From contig JAFWDM010000123.1 of NCBI GenBank assembly GCA_017513005.1, positions 25,843 through 89,842 of the forward strand: a stretch of 64,000 nucleotides of DNA. The letters are read 5' to 3'. The translations under genes and the position numbers were made by a program. The notes beneath the pieces were generated by a model that worked only from the letters and a program-made list of their open reading frames with translations, searched no databases and was not told where the DNA came from. Below, piece by piece: positions 26,161 to 34,389 of this stretch. Positions within the stretch are counted from its first letter, which is position 1. Every line of letters begins with the position of its first letter. This DNA is from Lachnospiraceae bacterium (lineage in GTDB: Bacteria; Bacillota; Clostridia; Lachnospirales; Lachnospiraceae).

Positions 26161-26813
26161 TTACGGGGCAGGCTGTTGTTCCTGCAGTGGTCGCCTCTCA
26201 ATGTCAAGAGATCCGCCCTCTATATTCACGATCTCTGCAACCGGGATCGCAGTTTCCATAAAACTGTCGTCATTCCCATCCGGCGCAGCGCCGGTTCCCG
26301 GGATCTCCTGCAGCAGGATCTCTCTTTTCTGCAGGTCGACCTTTGTCACGATTCCGCGGAGGTCCTGTACTGCCCCTCCTTATTATAGGCTTTATTTTCG
26401 GGATCGCTGCACGGCACAAAATGCGTGATGCTGACTTCGATCTTTTTTTTCCGCGCCATCCGGCTGTTTACCGTCAGCCCACGGATGACGCGGATTTTTT
26501 CATCCAGTTTTTCCCGTTCCCCTTCTGTCAGGATCTTTCTTTTTGTGTACAGGATCTGTTTGTCTGCAATGCGCTGCGAGAACCCGGCGAGAGCATCGAA
26601 CGGGGCAAAGATCTTTGCCCGCTGCCTGCGCAGCATGGGGGGATATCTGCGGTAGAACAGGTCATAGGTATCGAGTGCGCCGGGGGTACCGTGATCCGGA
26701 CGCCCCCGCCTGAGGACGGCGGCATAGCGGAAATCCGGCGGCATCCTCATGGCGCCGATCACAGGCCAGGTACCTGCCGGTACCGATGCCGGTCCAGACA
26801 TTTTAGATGACAT
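26161..26813 (-). pseudogene. YolD-like family protein, broken by a one-base loss in a G run
   Basis: From ATG 26813 (AAAGGAGG site 7 bp upstream) the protein has an N-terminal extension with YDLFYRRYPPMLRRQRAKIF, then the YolD-like core APFDALAGFSQRIADKQ, KILTEGEREKLDEKI and VSITHFVPC. The frame ends at SAES about 26346, while the expected continuation QDLRGIVTKVDLQKREILLQEI with IPVAEIVNIEG is in the next frame to 26161. Changing GGGG to GGGGG at about 26373 would give KEGAVQDLRGIVTKVDLQ. YolD-like proteins are small Firmicute proteins often found near UmuC/DinB polymerases; none is next to it here. Lesion versus base error is undecided. Confidence 0.78.
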
Positions 26814-26904
26814 AGAAGACCTCCTTTCCGGAAACTCCTGGGACAGTGAAGGGAATTTTGAGAAAAGTATAGCAGGAAAAAATGCGTATGTAAAGAATAT
26901 TTCT

Positions 26905-26946
26905 CATAGAAATGAGAAAAGTACAGGGCGGGTGTTACTGCCCTGT
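26905..26946 (-). terminator. Terminator of the yifB-dprA transcript
   Basis: ACAGGGC (26923-26929) pairs with GCCCTGT (26940-26946); on the minus strand the stem is followed by ACTTTTCTCATTTC. It lies 15 bp past the dprA stop. A second small hairpin (TTTCTCAT / ATGAGAAA, 26901-26918) is adjacent. Confidence 0.6.
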
Positions 26947-26960
26947 CTGAATGCGGTCTA

Positions 26961-28334
26961 TTATATTTTTCTATAATACCCTGCCGACGATTCCTCCACT
27001 TTACCGTCGATCTTCAGGCGCATGAGGCAGGAAACCAATCCCGGCAGGGAGACCGGATCCTCCGTATCTGCAGATTCCGCAGGAGGAGCGGAGAGGCTGA
27101 TCTCTTTGATCTCTTCCAGGATGCGTTCGATGTGCTTTTCATCTTCTGTGGAGAGAAGACGCAGGATCCTTTGGTCGAGCGGCCCGGAAGCTGCACATTC
27201 CGGAGTTCCATCTCCCTGTTGTCCCGCATTCTGTTTATCGATCATTTGCCGGCATATATCTGTCTGATCCATCACTGTTTCCGGCTGATCTGCGACGCTC
27301 CCTCTGCCTTGCCCGGGCGCTTTCGCTGCCGCCTTCTCCACATTTCGTTCCCGCGCCTCATTTTCCCCGCTTCCAGTCCCGAAGAAGTACTCCAGAATAT
27401 CCTCCGGGCAGGTCGCAGGTCCCGCTCCCTGGCGGATCAGGCGGTTGCATCCGTCACTGAGCGCATCACTGACCCGTCCGGGGAGGGCATAGACCTCCCG
27501 CCCCTGCTCCAGCGCCATATCGACAGTGATCAGGGTCCCGGACCTCTTTCTGGCTTCGATCACCAGGACCAGGTCTGCGAGTCCGCTGATGATGCGGTTC
27601 CTGGGCGGGAAGAGTCTTGCGATCGGCTGCATGCCGGGAGGATATTCCGACAGGACGCCGCCCTGCTGCTGCAGGCGTTCGTACAGCTCCCGGTTTTCCT
27701 CCGGATAACAGATATCCACGCCGCAGCCCAGTACGGCATAGGACTTTCCCCCTGCATCCAGAGCCGCCTTCTGAGCGATCCCGTCAATGCCTCTGGCCAT
27801 CCCGCTGATCACTGCGATCCCGCGGGCGCCGATCCGCCGCCCGAAACGGCGTGCCTGTTCCCGGCCGTACCCGGACGCAAGGCGGGCTCCGATGACGGCG
27901 GCGGCAGGTTCTTCCCCGGAGGGCATGCTTCCTTTGTAATAGATCCCGAAAGGCGGGTCCGGGATCTCCTTTAGTTTCTGCGGAAATCCTTCCTCCGGAG
28001 CTCCTATAAAGGAGATTCCTGCATGTGCCAGCTCCTCCACGACCCGGTCCGGATCCTGCCTGCGGGCCTGTAAAAGGGCCTGCCATCCCTCGCGGCTGCC
28101 CTGTGCGTTTGCCCCCGCCTCCCCCCACAGAAAACGCAGCTCTTTCTCAGGCGCAGTATATAAAAGCCTGGCAGCCAGACCGGGATCCTGTCCGAATGCA
28201 GCAGCCCCCACAGAAAAGAAAATGTTAAAAAGGCTTGTCTCACCCGCTGCTCTGAGCAGGGCGTACTTTTTTGCTCTCCCGATCCCCCTGATCCCGGCCA
28301 GCCAGCACAGGTACTTGTGATTGGTGTTTTTCAT
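26961..28334 (-). CDS. dprA: DNA-processing protein DprA
   Basis: A 457-residue cytosolic protein that binds incoming single-stranded DNA and loads RecA during transformation. Residues 1-90 are a SAM/HhH-like region (WLAGIRGIGRAKKYALL). The Rossmann-like DprA core runs about 120-345: AVIGARLASGYGREQARRFG, IAVISGMARGIDGIAQKAAL, AVLGCGVDICYPEENR, LFPPRNRIISGLADLVLVIEA and SGTLITVDMALEQGREVYALPG. A Gln/Asp-rich linker of about 60 residues and a winged-helix-like end follow, so it is longer than the usual 360-370. ATG 28334 has a GGGAGGTG site and lies 4 bp after the yifB stop, indicating coupling. Confidence 0.93.
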   Translation of the reverse strand: MKNTNHKYLCWLAGIRGIGRAKKYALLRAAGETSLFNIFFSVGAAAFGQDPGLAARLLYTAPEKELRFLWGEAGANAQGSREGWQALLQARRQDPDRVVEELAHAGISFIGAPEEGFPQKLKEIPDPPFGIYYKGSMPSGEEPAAAVIGARLASGYGREQARRFGRRIGARGIAVISGMARGIDGIAQKAALDAGGKSYAVLGCGVDICYPEENRELYERLQQQGGVLSEYPPGMQPIARLFPPRNRIISGLADLVLVIEARKRSGTLITVDMALEQGREVYALPGRVSDALSDGCNRLIRQGAGPATCPEDILEYFFGTGSGENEARERNVEKAAAKAPGQGRGSVADQPETVMDQTDICRQMIDKQNAGQQGDGTPECAASGPLDQRILRLLSTEDEKHIERILEEIKEISLSAPPAESADTEDPVSLPGLVSCLMRLKIDGKVEESSAGYYRKI

Positions 28335-28338
28335 CTGT

Positions 28339-29895
28339 TCACCTCCCGAATCGCAGCAGATCTCCCTGCCGATAGGTATAGGCCAGATAGATATGGTCCT
28401 CCCGGATCCTTTCCGTTCCCTCCAGGTCCGCGATGGTCCTTGCGACACGGATGATCCGGTGGTAAGCGCGCACGCTCATTGCCTCAGATTCAAAAAGATC
28501 CTTCAGGCACCCCTTCTCCTTTTCTCCCAGGGGGCAGAATTTCTCCAGATCCGCCGCCCCCATGTCTGCATTGAAGCGCAGTCCGGTTCCCCGGAAACGG
28601 TACTGCTGCCGCTCGCAGGCCTCCATGACCCTGGCCCGGACAGACGCGCTGCCTTCCTCTTTACCGCCTGCGCTCTGCAGATCCTCGATCCTGGCCCTGG
28701 GCACTGTGATGGAAAGGTCCATCCTGTCCAGCAGAGGGCCTGAGATCCTGCCCAGGTATCTTTTGATCTCCCAGGGCTTGCAGCGGCATCTGTTCCGGTC
28801 GGGATAGTGTCCGCAGGGACAGGGGTTGCAGGCCCCGAGCAGGATAAAGCGGGACGGATAGCGGTAGCTTCCCGACTGGCGCACGATAGTTACTTCGTGG
28901 TCTTCCAGGGGCTGCCGAAGCAGGTCCAGCTGCTCCCGCCCGAATTCAGGCAGCTCGTCCAGAAAGAGAACGCCCCTGTGGGCCAGAGAGATCTGTCCCG
29001 GCATGGGGATAATGCCGCCGCCCACCAGGGCCGTCCTTGTGATCGAATGATGCGGCGCCAGAAAAGGGCGGCGCAGGACCAGGGGCTCTCCCTGCCCCAG
29101 AAGGCCCGCTACACTGTAGACCGCAGAGATCTCCATGCTCTCCTCCAGGGTCATAGGAGGCATGATCCCGGGAAGGCATTTGGCCAGCATGGATTTGCCT
29201 GTGCCTGGTGGACCTGTCATCAGCAGGTTGTGAAAGCCGGCTGCCGCGATCTCCATAGCCTTCTTGGCGACCGCCTGTCCCCGCACCTCTGAAAAATCCG
29301 GATCCGCCGGTCCTGCCGCAGCATCCTCAAACAGGGCCTTCAGATCCACTTTTCCCGGCGGCACTGCCTGATCCCGCTTCCGGGGAGAGGTTGTCATATA
29401 CATGATCAGCTCATTTAAAGACCGCATGCCGACTACCTTGATCCCCTCCACCACGGCGCCCTCTTCCAGGTTTTCCTTTGGGACTATGCACAGACGGATC
29501 CCCTGTTCCTTCGCGGTCTGCACCATGGGCAGGACGCCGCGGACCGGCCGGATCTCTCCGTTTAAGCCCAGTTCTCCTGCGACCAGCACATCCTCGAAGT
29601 CCTCCTGCCGCAGCATTTCCATGCAGATCAGCTCTCCGACAGCAACGGGGAGGTCGATCACGATCCCCCGCTTGGGAATGTCCGCAGGGGCCAGATTTAC
29701 TGTGATCCGGGCAGCAGGCAGCCGGATACCGGCATTTTTCAGCGCGACACGCACACGCTCCCCTGCCTCCCGCACCTCCCCGCTCATGAAACCCACCATA
29801 TTGAAACCCGGCAGGCCGCTGGAGATATTGGTCTCCACCCGCAGCAGATAACTGCTGATCCCCCGGACCGCACCGGTCGTGACCATACTATACAT
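28339..29895 (-). CDS. YifB/ComM family Mg-chelatase-like AAA ATPase
   Basis: A 518-residue ATPase. It has an N-terminal Lon-protease-like domain (about 1-165; ISSGLPGFNMVGF, ARITVNLAPADIPKRG, VAGELGLNGEIRPVRG). The Mg-chelatase AAA core has Walker A GPPGTGKSMLAK (about 210-221) and Walker B VLFLDELPEF (about 285-294). CNPCPCGHYPDRNRCRC is a conserved Cys-rich loop, and the C-terminal helical domain has RAYHRIIRVARTIADLEG. ComM is a branch-migration helicase that widens recombination in natural transformation. MYSMVTTGAV at 29895 matches the usual opening; a GTG at 29916 is also possible. Co-transcribed with dprA. Confidence 0.93.
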   Translation of the reverse strand: MYSMVTTGAVRGISSYLLRVETNISSGLPGFNMVGFMSGEVREAGERVRVALKNAGIRLPAARITVNLAPADIPKRGIVIDLPVAVGELICMEMLRQEDFEDVLVAGELGLNGEIRPVRGVLPMVQTAKEQGIRLCIVPKENLEEGAVVEGIKVVGMRSLNELIMYMTTSPRKRDQAVPPGKVDLKALFEDAAAGPADPDFSEVRGQAVAKKAMEIAAAGFHNLLMTGPPGTGKSMLAKCLPGIMPPMTLEESMEISAVYSVAGLLGQGEPLVLRRPFLAPHHSITRTALVGGGIIPMPGQISLAHRGVLFLDELPEFGREQLDLLRQPLEDHEVTIVRQSGSYRYPSRFILLGACNPCPCGHYPDRNRCRCKPWEIKRYLGRISGPLLDRMDLSITVPRARIEDLQSAGGKEEGSASVRARVMEACERQQYRFRGTGLRFNADMGAADLEKFCPLGEKEKGCLKDLFESEAMSVRAYHRIIRVARTIADLEGTERIREDHIYLAYTYRQGDLLRFGR

Positions 29896-30072
29896 ACCTG
29901 TGGTTCTACCCTTCACCCGAAATTTGTGTAAATGAAATTACTGCTTTTAAACGTATCGGCGTGTGATAAAAAAAGGAACCTCCGTTCCGCCTTCTTAGAG
30001 AATAGTATAGAATCCGGAAGTTGTCAATGGTTACTTTTTTGGCTGCGCTGCCTGCCACAAAGACAGGATTAC
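29896..30072. other. Intergenic region between divergent yifB and the 30.2-kb genes
   Basis: I see no gene. On the minus strand a short hairpin, GGAAC / GTTCC with a 4-base loop (29975-29988), is followed by eight T's, a weak terminator-like structure pointing toward yifB. The rest leads into a degraded mobile-element relic at 30073. Confidence 0.4.
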
Positions 30073-30140
30073 TGTCACGCCCTCGATAGGGCGTGAACAG
30101 TAACCAGTAACGTTGCGTTCGGCGATTCCGGGACTGTAAA
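30073..30140 (+). repeat. Degraded relative of the 177-bp palindromic element (copy a)
   Basis: TTACTGTCACGCCCT with its inverse AGGGCGTGAACAGTAA forms a hairpin (30073-30104), followed by GTAACGTTGCG and CGGCGATTCC. The same order is found at the left end of the element at 53339. The middle and right part of the full element are missing, and no clear target duplication flanks it. Confidence 0.65.
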
Positions 30141-30143
30141 GCA

Positions 30144-30173
30144 TTGACTGCTGTGATCCTTCCGTCTTAAAAT
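30144..30173 (+). promoter_or_regulatory. Candidate promoter for the 30.2-31.1 kb gene pair
   Basis: TTGACT (30144-30149), 18-bp spacer, TAAAAT (30168-30173), 49 bp before the start of the basic-protein gene. Confidence 0.5.
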
Positions 30174-30221
30174 AGGATAGTAGTACTGCTTGGCATACAG
30201 AATAAACAGGGAGGCGGGAGC

Positions 30222-30545
30222 ATGGCGAAAAGACGAAGGAAAAAGGGCGCATTGATCGCAAAAGCGGCAGGTCTCTATCTGCTCCGCAAAAGGATCGTCG
30301 ATCGTGAAAAAAAGAAGGCATCCGGGCGCATTGCGGCAGGTAAGCCCGCACTGTCAGCCATAGCGGGCCCATCCATCGGAAGGATCCTGTACAGGTCTCT
30401 GGGAGGGACAAAGCTTCCGGGTAAGGCTGCCATAGCTGCCTCCGTACAAAAAAAGATCCGCAGGAGGGCAGGGAAGAAGGCAAAGAAGTCCCTTCTTAAA
30501 AAAGCCTTTCTGCTCTTGGGGGTAAAGGCCCTGAGAAAAATATGA
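30222..30545 (+). CDS. Small, very basic protein of unknown function
   Basis: A 107-residue protein in which about a third of the residues are Lys or Arg. It begins MAKRRRKKGALIAKAAGLYLLRKR and has a basic cluster KKIRRRAGKKAKKSLLKKAF near the C-terminus, separated by short hydrophobic stretches (SAIAGPSIGRILYRSL; AFLLLGVKAL). It could bind nucleic acid or lie on the membrane surface as amphipathic helices; nothing in the sequence decides this. The ATG at 30222 has a strong GGGAGGCGGGAG site, and a likely promoter lies upstream, so it is probably expressed. The next gene follows 32 bp later. Confidence 0.65.
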   Translation: MAKRRRKKGALIAKAAGLYLLRKRIVDREKKKASGRIAAGKPALSAIAGPSIGRILYRSLGGTKLPGKAAIAASVQKKIRRRAGKKAKKSLLKKAFLLLGVKALRKI

Positions 30546-30577
30546 AGCACGCAAACATAAGTCCGGAGGGAGAAAAA

Positions 30578-31051
30578 ATGCAGCAGATTTCTGTCAATGA
30601 TGAACTGATCCTGTCAGTTCCGGATTCTTTCCACCTGCTGAGTGAGGAAGAACGAAACAAAATGGTTTTTCTGGCGGACGGGCCGGGGCTGTGCCTGTCT
30701 GCCCCGGCGCTTCATCTCATGATCTCCGTCGGCTGGAGGAAGGTCAACGGCCTGGCTGCCATGCTGCTCGGGGAAAAGGACATCGCAAAAAACATGGAGG
30801 CCCGGGTCCGGATCCCCATGCAGGAGTCGGGATATCGTCTGGAGGGCTTTTCCGACAGAGAGATCGGCGGGAAGAAGATGAGCGGGTATTCCTATTCCTA
30901 TACGGTGAAAGGAAAAGGTATGTCGGCACAGTCTATGGTGGCAAAAAACCGCAAGACGATCTATTATTTTCATTTTTACGCGAGAGCGGAGACAAGGCAG
31001 GAGGGCGAAGCTGTCTGGAAGCAGATCCTGGAAACAGCCCGCTGGACCTGA
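30578..31051 (+). CDS. Unknown protein, small alpha/beta domain
   Basis: A 157-residue soluble protein without signal peptide, ending in a strong terminator. The layout (LILSVPDSFHLLSEEERNKMVF, VRIPMQESGYRLEGFSDREIGGKKMSGYSYSYTVKGKGMSAQSMVAKNRKTIYYFHFYARAE, VWKQILETARWT) recalls small PsbP/DcrB-like lipid or envelope-associated folds, where a beta-sheet precedes a closing helix. That is a structural guess, not a family assignment. ATG 30578 follows GGAGGG; codons back to 30542 overlap the upstream gene and lack a site. It is probably co-transcribed with the basic protein. Confidence 0.62.
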   Translation: MQQISVNDELILSVPDSFHLLSEEERNKMVFLADGPGLCLSAPALHLMISVGWRKVNGLAAMLLGEKDIAKNMEARVRIPMQESGYRLEGFSDREIGGKKMSGYSYSYTVKGKGMSAQSMVAKNRKTIYYFHFYARAETRQEGEAVWKQILETARWT

Positions 31052-31060
31052 GAGGACAAA

Positions 31061-31099
31061 AGAGTGCCGGGAAGGCTGTTTCCGCCGGCACTCTTTTTT
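31061..31099 (+). terminator. Intrinsic terminator
   Basis: AGAGTGCCGG (31061-31070) pairs perfectly with CCGGCACTCT (31085-31094), followed by a T-run. It ends the two-gene unit at 30.2-31.05 kb. Confidence 0.92.
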
Positions 31100-31153
31100 G
31101 CGCTTTTGTTCTGTATTCAGACCATATTTTGTCCGCGGGATGCCGGTAGAGAT

Positions 31154-31182
31154 TTGACAAACAGAATGGTCTTTCGTATTAT
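31154..31182 (+). promoter_or_regulatory. Consensus-like promoter of the BMP-type transporter
   Basis: TTGACA (31154-31159), 17-bp spacer, TATTAT (31177-31182). The leader from there to the start codon is about 120 nt and contains GC-rich short repeats. I could not match it to a known riboswitch. Confidence 0.85.
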
Positions 31183-31309
31183 TAAGGTTCCTGATGGATT
31201 GCAGCGTACAAAGCGTGAAGACGGATCTGCAGTTTGCGGTTTTCTGCTGCGGATCTTTTGACATGCGGCGCCTGCTGCAAAAAACATTATTAATCAGAGG
31301 GAGGAAAAA

Positions 31310-32533
31310 ATGAAAAAGACACTGAGTATTTTGCTCGCACTGGTTCTGGCCATCGGCGTCCTCGCCGGATGCGGCAGCTCCGCTTCTTCTGCAGGCTCGA
31401 ATGCGGCAGCAGACGGCGCGGCAGCAGCCAACATCAAGGTGGGATTCATCACACTGCACGATGAGAACTCCACGTATGACCTGAACTTCATCAACGCCGC
31501 GAAGGCTGCCTGCGAGCAGCTGGGCGTGGAGTACCTGCTCCGCACCAATGTCCCCGAGGGACAGGAATGTTATGATACGGCTGCAGAGCTCGTCGACGCG
31601 GGCTGCGGCATCGTCTTCGCCGATTCCTTCGGCCATGAGGATTTCCTGATCCAGGCCGCCAAGGAGTTCCCCGAGGTGCAGTTCTGCCACTCCACCGGCA
31701 CGAAGGCACATACAGAGGGCCTTGACAATTATCACAACGCTTTTGCTTCCATCTATGAGGGCCGTTACCTCGCAGGCGTGGCAGCAGGCATGAAGCTCAA
31801 TGAGATGATCGCAAACGGTGAGATCACCGAGGACCAGGCCAAGATCGGTTATATCGGCGCATTTACCTATGCCGAGGTTATCTCCGGTTATACATCCTTC
31901 TTCCTGGGCGCCCGTTCCATCTGCCCCTCTGCCACCATGGAGGTCACCTTCACCGGTTCCTGGTATGATGAGACTGCGGAAAAAGAGGGTGCAAATACTC
32001 TGATCAACGACGGATGTGTCCTGATCAGCCAGCATGCCGACTCCATGGGTGCTCCCACAGCCTGTGAGACCGCGGGTGTTACGAACGTCTCCTACAACGG
32101 CTCCACCGTTTCCGCATGCCCCAACACCTTTATCGTCTCCTCCAGGATCGACTGGACACCTTTCTATGTCCATGCCATCAGCGCCGCTGCGGCGGGCGAG
32201 CCGATCGAAGCAGACTGGACCGGCACCATCGGTACAGGTTCCGTGCTCCTGACCGAGGTCAACGACAAGGCCGCGGCAGAAGGTACTGCCGAGAAGCTCG
32301 AGGAAGTCAAGGCACAGCTGGAGGCAGGAGAGATCCATGTCTTTGATACCTCCGCATTTACTGTGGACGGAAAGAACCTTGATTCCTACAAGGCGGATGT
32401 TGATACAGACGCAAATTACGAAGCGGATACGGAAGTAATCTCCGACGGCTATTTCCATGAGTCCGAGTATCGGTCCGCACCTTACTTCGACCTTCGGATC
32501 GACGGCATCAAGCTTCTGGACGAGAAGTTCTGA
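31310..32533 (+). CDS. BMP-family (PnrA-like) substrate-binding lipoprotein
   Basis: A 407-residue lipoprotein with a textbook signal MKKTLSILLALVLAIGVLAGC (lipid-modified Cys 21) and a Ser/Ala-rich tether. The mature part is the Bmp/PnrA periplasmic-binding fold: VGFITLHDENSTYDLNFINAA, the YDTAAELVDAGCGIVFADSFGH repeat region and VGYIGAF-type strand KIGYIGAFTYAEVISGYTSFFLGAR. In this family the ligand is usually a purine nucleoside such as guanosine or inosine. It opens a four-gene ABC transporter unit with the ATPase and two permeases downstream, although a terminator at 32609 separates it from them and probably makes it the most abundant product. The ATG follows AGAGGGAGG. Confidence 0.9.
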   Translation: MKKTLSILLALVLAIGVLAGCGSSASSAGSNAAADGAAAANIKVGFITLHDENSTYDLNFINAAKAACEQLGVEYLLRTNVPEGQECYDTAAELVDAGCGIVFADSFGHEDFLIQAAKEFPEVQFCHSTGTKAHTEGLDNYHNAFASIYEGRYLAGVAAGMKLNEMIANGEITEDQAKIGYIGAFTYAEVISGYTSFFLGARSICPSATMEVTFTGSWYDETAEKEGANTLINDGCVLISQHADSMGAPTACETAGVTNVSYNGSTVSACPNTFIVSSRIDWTPFYVHAISAAAAGEPIEADWTGTIGTGSVLLTEVNDKAAAEGTAEKLEEVKAQLEAGEIHVFDTSAFTVDGKNLDSYKADVDTDANYEADTEVISDGYFHESEYRSAPYFDLRIDGIKLLDEKF

Positions 32534-32608
32534 TCGTCCTGCGGGGACAGCCATCCTGCATTTTTGCTTTTAAACAGTTAAGTTAAAACAGTTGAAGTAA
32601 AACACAGC

Positions 32609-32645
32609 GGGCTGTCACATGTTCTGACCATGTGACAGCCCTTTT
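32609..32645 (+). terminator. Intrinsic terminator between binding protein and ATPase genes
   Basis: GGGCTGTCACATG (32609-32621) pairs perfectly with CATGTGACAGCCC (32629-32641), followed by TTTTCG. Partial read-through would give the usual excess of binding protein over membrane components. Confidence 0.9.
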
Positions 32646-32676
32646 CGTGTAAGAATATCTGTCTTATAATTGTATC

Positions 32677-32784
32677 GGTATTCGCCGTCAGTATTCGTCA
32701 TAGATATCCGTCACCGGTATTTGCCGTCAGTATTCGTCATAAATATCTGTCGCAGGTATCTGTCATCAGCATCTGTCATCATAT
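32677..32784 (+). repeat. 39-bp tandem repeat upstream of the nucleoside ABC ATPase
   Basis: Copies start at 32677, 32716 and 32755 with GGTAT. The first two match closely (CCGTCAGTATTCGTCATA shared); the third is shortened and drifted. It lies between the terminator and the ribosome site of the ATPase gene. Every unit contains several (T/C)GTCA steps. Role unknown. Confidence 0.88.
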
Positions 32785-32799
32785 TCGGGAGGTTTCGTA

Positions 32800-34389
32800 T
32801 TGGACAATAAAGCAACGGCATCTGCGGATCACGGGGTCGCGGCCGTCTCCCTGCGCGGCATCACCAAGACGTTCGGCACGGTCGTGGCGAATGATCATGT
32901 GGACCTGGATATCCGGAAAGGAGAGGTCCTGGCGCTGCTGGGAGAGAACGGAAGCGGAAAGACCACGCTCATGAACATGCTCTCGGGAATCTATTATCCT
33001 GATGAGGGGCAGATCTTTATCAACGGGGAGGAGGTCTCGATCCAGTCTCCGAAGGACGCTTTCCGCTACGGGATCGGCATGATCCACCAGCATTTCAAGC
33101 TGGTCGATGTCTTCACGGCCACAGAGAACATCATCCTGGGCCTGGAGGAGAAGGGGCGCCTGGACCGGGCAGCCGCGTCAAAGCGCATCCGGGAGATCTG
33201 TAACACTTACGGATTTCAGGTCGACCCGGACAAGACGATCTATGAGATGTCCGTATCCCAGAAGCAGACGGTCGAGATCGTCAAGGCCCTCTACCGCGGC
33301 GCGGATATCCTGATCCTGGACGAACCGACTGCCGTACTGACTCCCCAGGAGACAGACAGGCTTTTTGCCGTGCTCCGGAATATGCGCGCGGACGGAAAGG
33401 CCATCATCATCATTACCCACAAGCTCCACGAGGTGCAGGCCCTGTCGGACCGCGTGGCGGTCCTGCGCAAGGGCGCCTATATCGGGGAGATGATGACGAA
33501 GGATACCAATCCGCAGGAGATGACCAATATGATGGTCGGCCACGCCGTGACCCTGAACATCGACCGCCCGGAGCCGAAGGATCCGAAGCCGCGGATCGAG
33601 ATCAAGGGTCTGACGGTGACGTCCCCCGACGGAATCCTGCAGCTGGATCATGTCTATTTTGATATCCGTGCGGGTGAGATCCTGGGCGTGGCGGGAATCT
33701 CCGGCAGCGGCCAGAAGGAGCTTCTGGAATCCATCGCGGGACTGCAGAGAGTGGAGTCCGGCCAGATCCTCTATGTGAAGGACGATGGGAAGAAGGAAGA
33801 CCTCGTCGGCAAGGATCCGCTGGAGATCCAGCATATGGGGGTCGCCCTGTCCTTTGTGCCGGAGGACCGCCTCGGCATGGGACTTGTCGCGAATATGGAC
33901 CTCTCCGACAACATGATGCTCCGGTCCTTCCGGGACGGCCGCTCTGTTTTTACAGACCGCAAACATCCTCATGACCTCGCGGAGAAGGTCGTCGAGGAGC
34001 TGGAGGTCAATACGCCGAATGTCTCCACGCCGGTCCGCCGCCTGTCCGGCGGCAATGTCCAGAAGGTCCTGGTCGGGCGCGAGATCGCGTCCGCGCCCAA
34101 GGTGCTCCTGACCGCTTATGCGGTGCGCGGCCTGGACATCAATTCCTCCTATACGATCTATGACCTGCTCAACAAGCAGAAGGAGAAGGGGGTAGCAGTC
34201 GTATATGTGGGCGAGGACCTCGATGTTCTTCTCGAACTCGCCGACCGCATCGTCGTACTCTGCGGCGGGCGCGTGAGCGGCATCGTGGACGGCCGGACGG
34301 CAGATAAAAACGAAGTCGGTATGCTCATGACCCGGCTGGGCGGCATCGACCGGGAAAAACAAGAGGAGGTGCAGGATCTTGCAGAATAA
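32800..34389 (+). CDS. Nucleoside ABC transporter ATP-binding protein (two ATPase domains)
   Basis: A 529-residue cytoplasmic ATPase of the BMP-associated, sugar-type architecture. Domain 1 (about 15-255) has Walker A GENGSGKTTL, Walker B LILDEPTAVL and a divergent signature MSVSQKQTVEI typical of this subfamily. Domain 2 (about 265-510) has the degenerate Walker A GISGSGQKELLE, an intact LSGGNVQK signature and LLTAYAVRGLDI in the Walker B place, so ATP hydrolysis is probably carried by one site. The start is a TTG at 32800, 7 bp after GGGAGG; no suitable ATG is near. The next gene overlaps its end by 11 bp. Confidence 0.92.
   Translation: MDNKATASADHGVAAVSLRGITKTFGTVVANDHVDLDIRKGEVLALLGENGSGKTTLMNMLSGIYYPDEGQIFINGEEVSIQSPKDAFRYGIGMIHQHFKLVDVFTATENIILGLEEKGRLDRAAASKRIREICNTYGFQVDPDKTIYEMSVSQKQTVEIVKALYRGADILILDEPTAVLTPQETDRLFAVLRNMRADGKAIIIITHKLHEVQALSDRVAVLRKGAYIGEMMTKDTNPQEMTNMMVGHAVTLNIDRPEPKDPKPRIEIKGLTVTSPDGILQLDHVYFDIRAGEILGVAGISGSGQKELLESIAGLQRVESGQILYVKDDGKKEDLVGKDPLEIQHMGVALSFVPEDRLGMGLVANMDLSDNMMLRSFRDGRSVFTDRKHPHDLAEKVVEELEVNTPNVSTPVRRLSGGNVQKVLVGREIASAPKVLLTAYAVRGLDINSSYTIYDLLNKQKEKGVAVVYVGEDLDVLLELADRIVVLCGGRVSGIVDGRTADKNEVGMLMTRLGGIDREKQEEVQDLAE

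Noticed and set aside
31100-31309. Possible purine riboswitch before the nucleoside-binding protein
   Set aside because: The purine aptamer core and its pyrimidine-rich junction sequences are absent; only a promoter and unassigned GC-rich repeats are seen.
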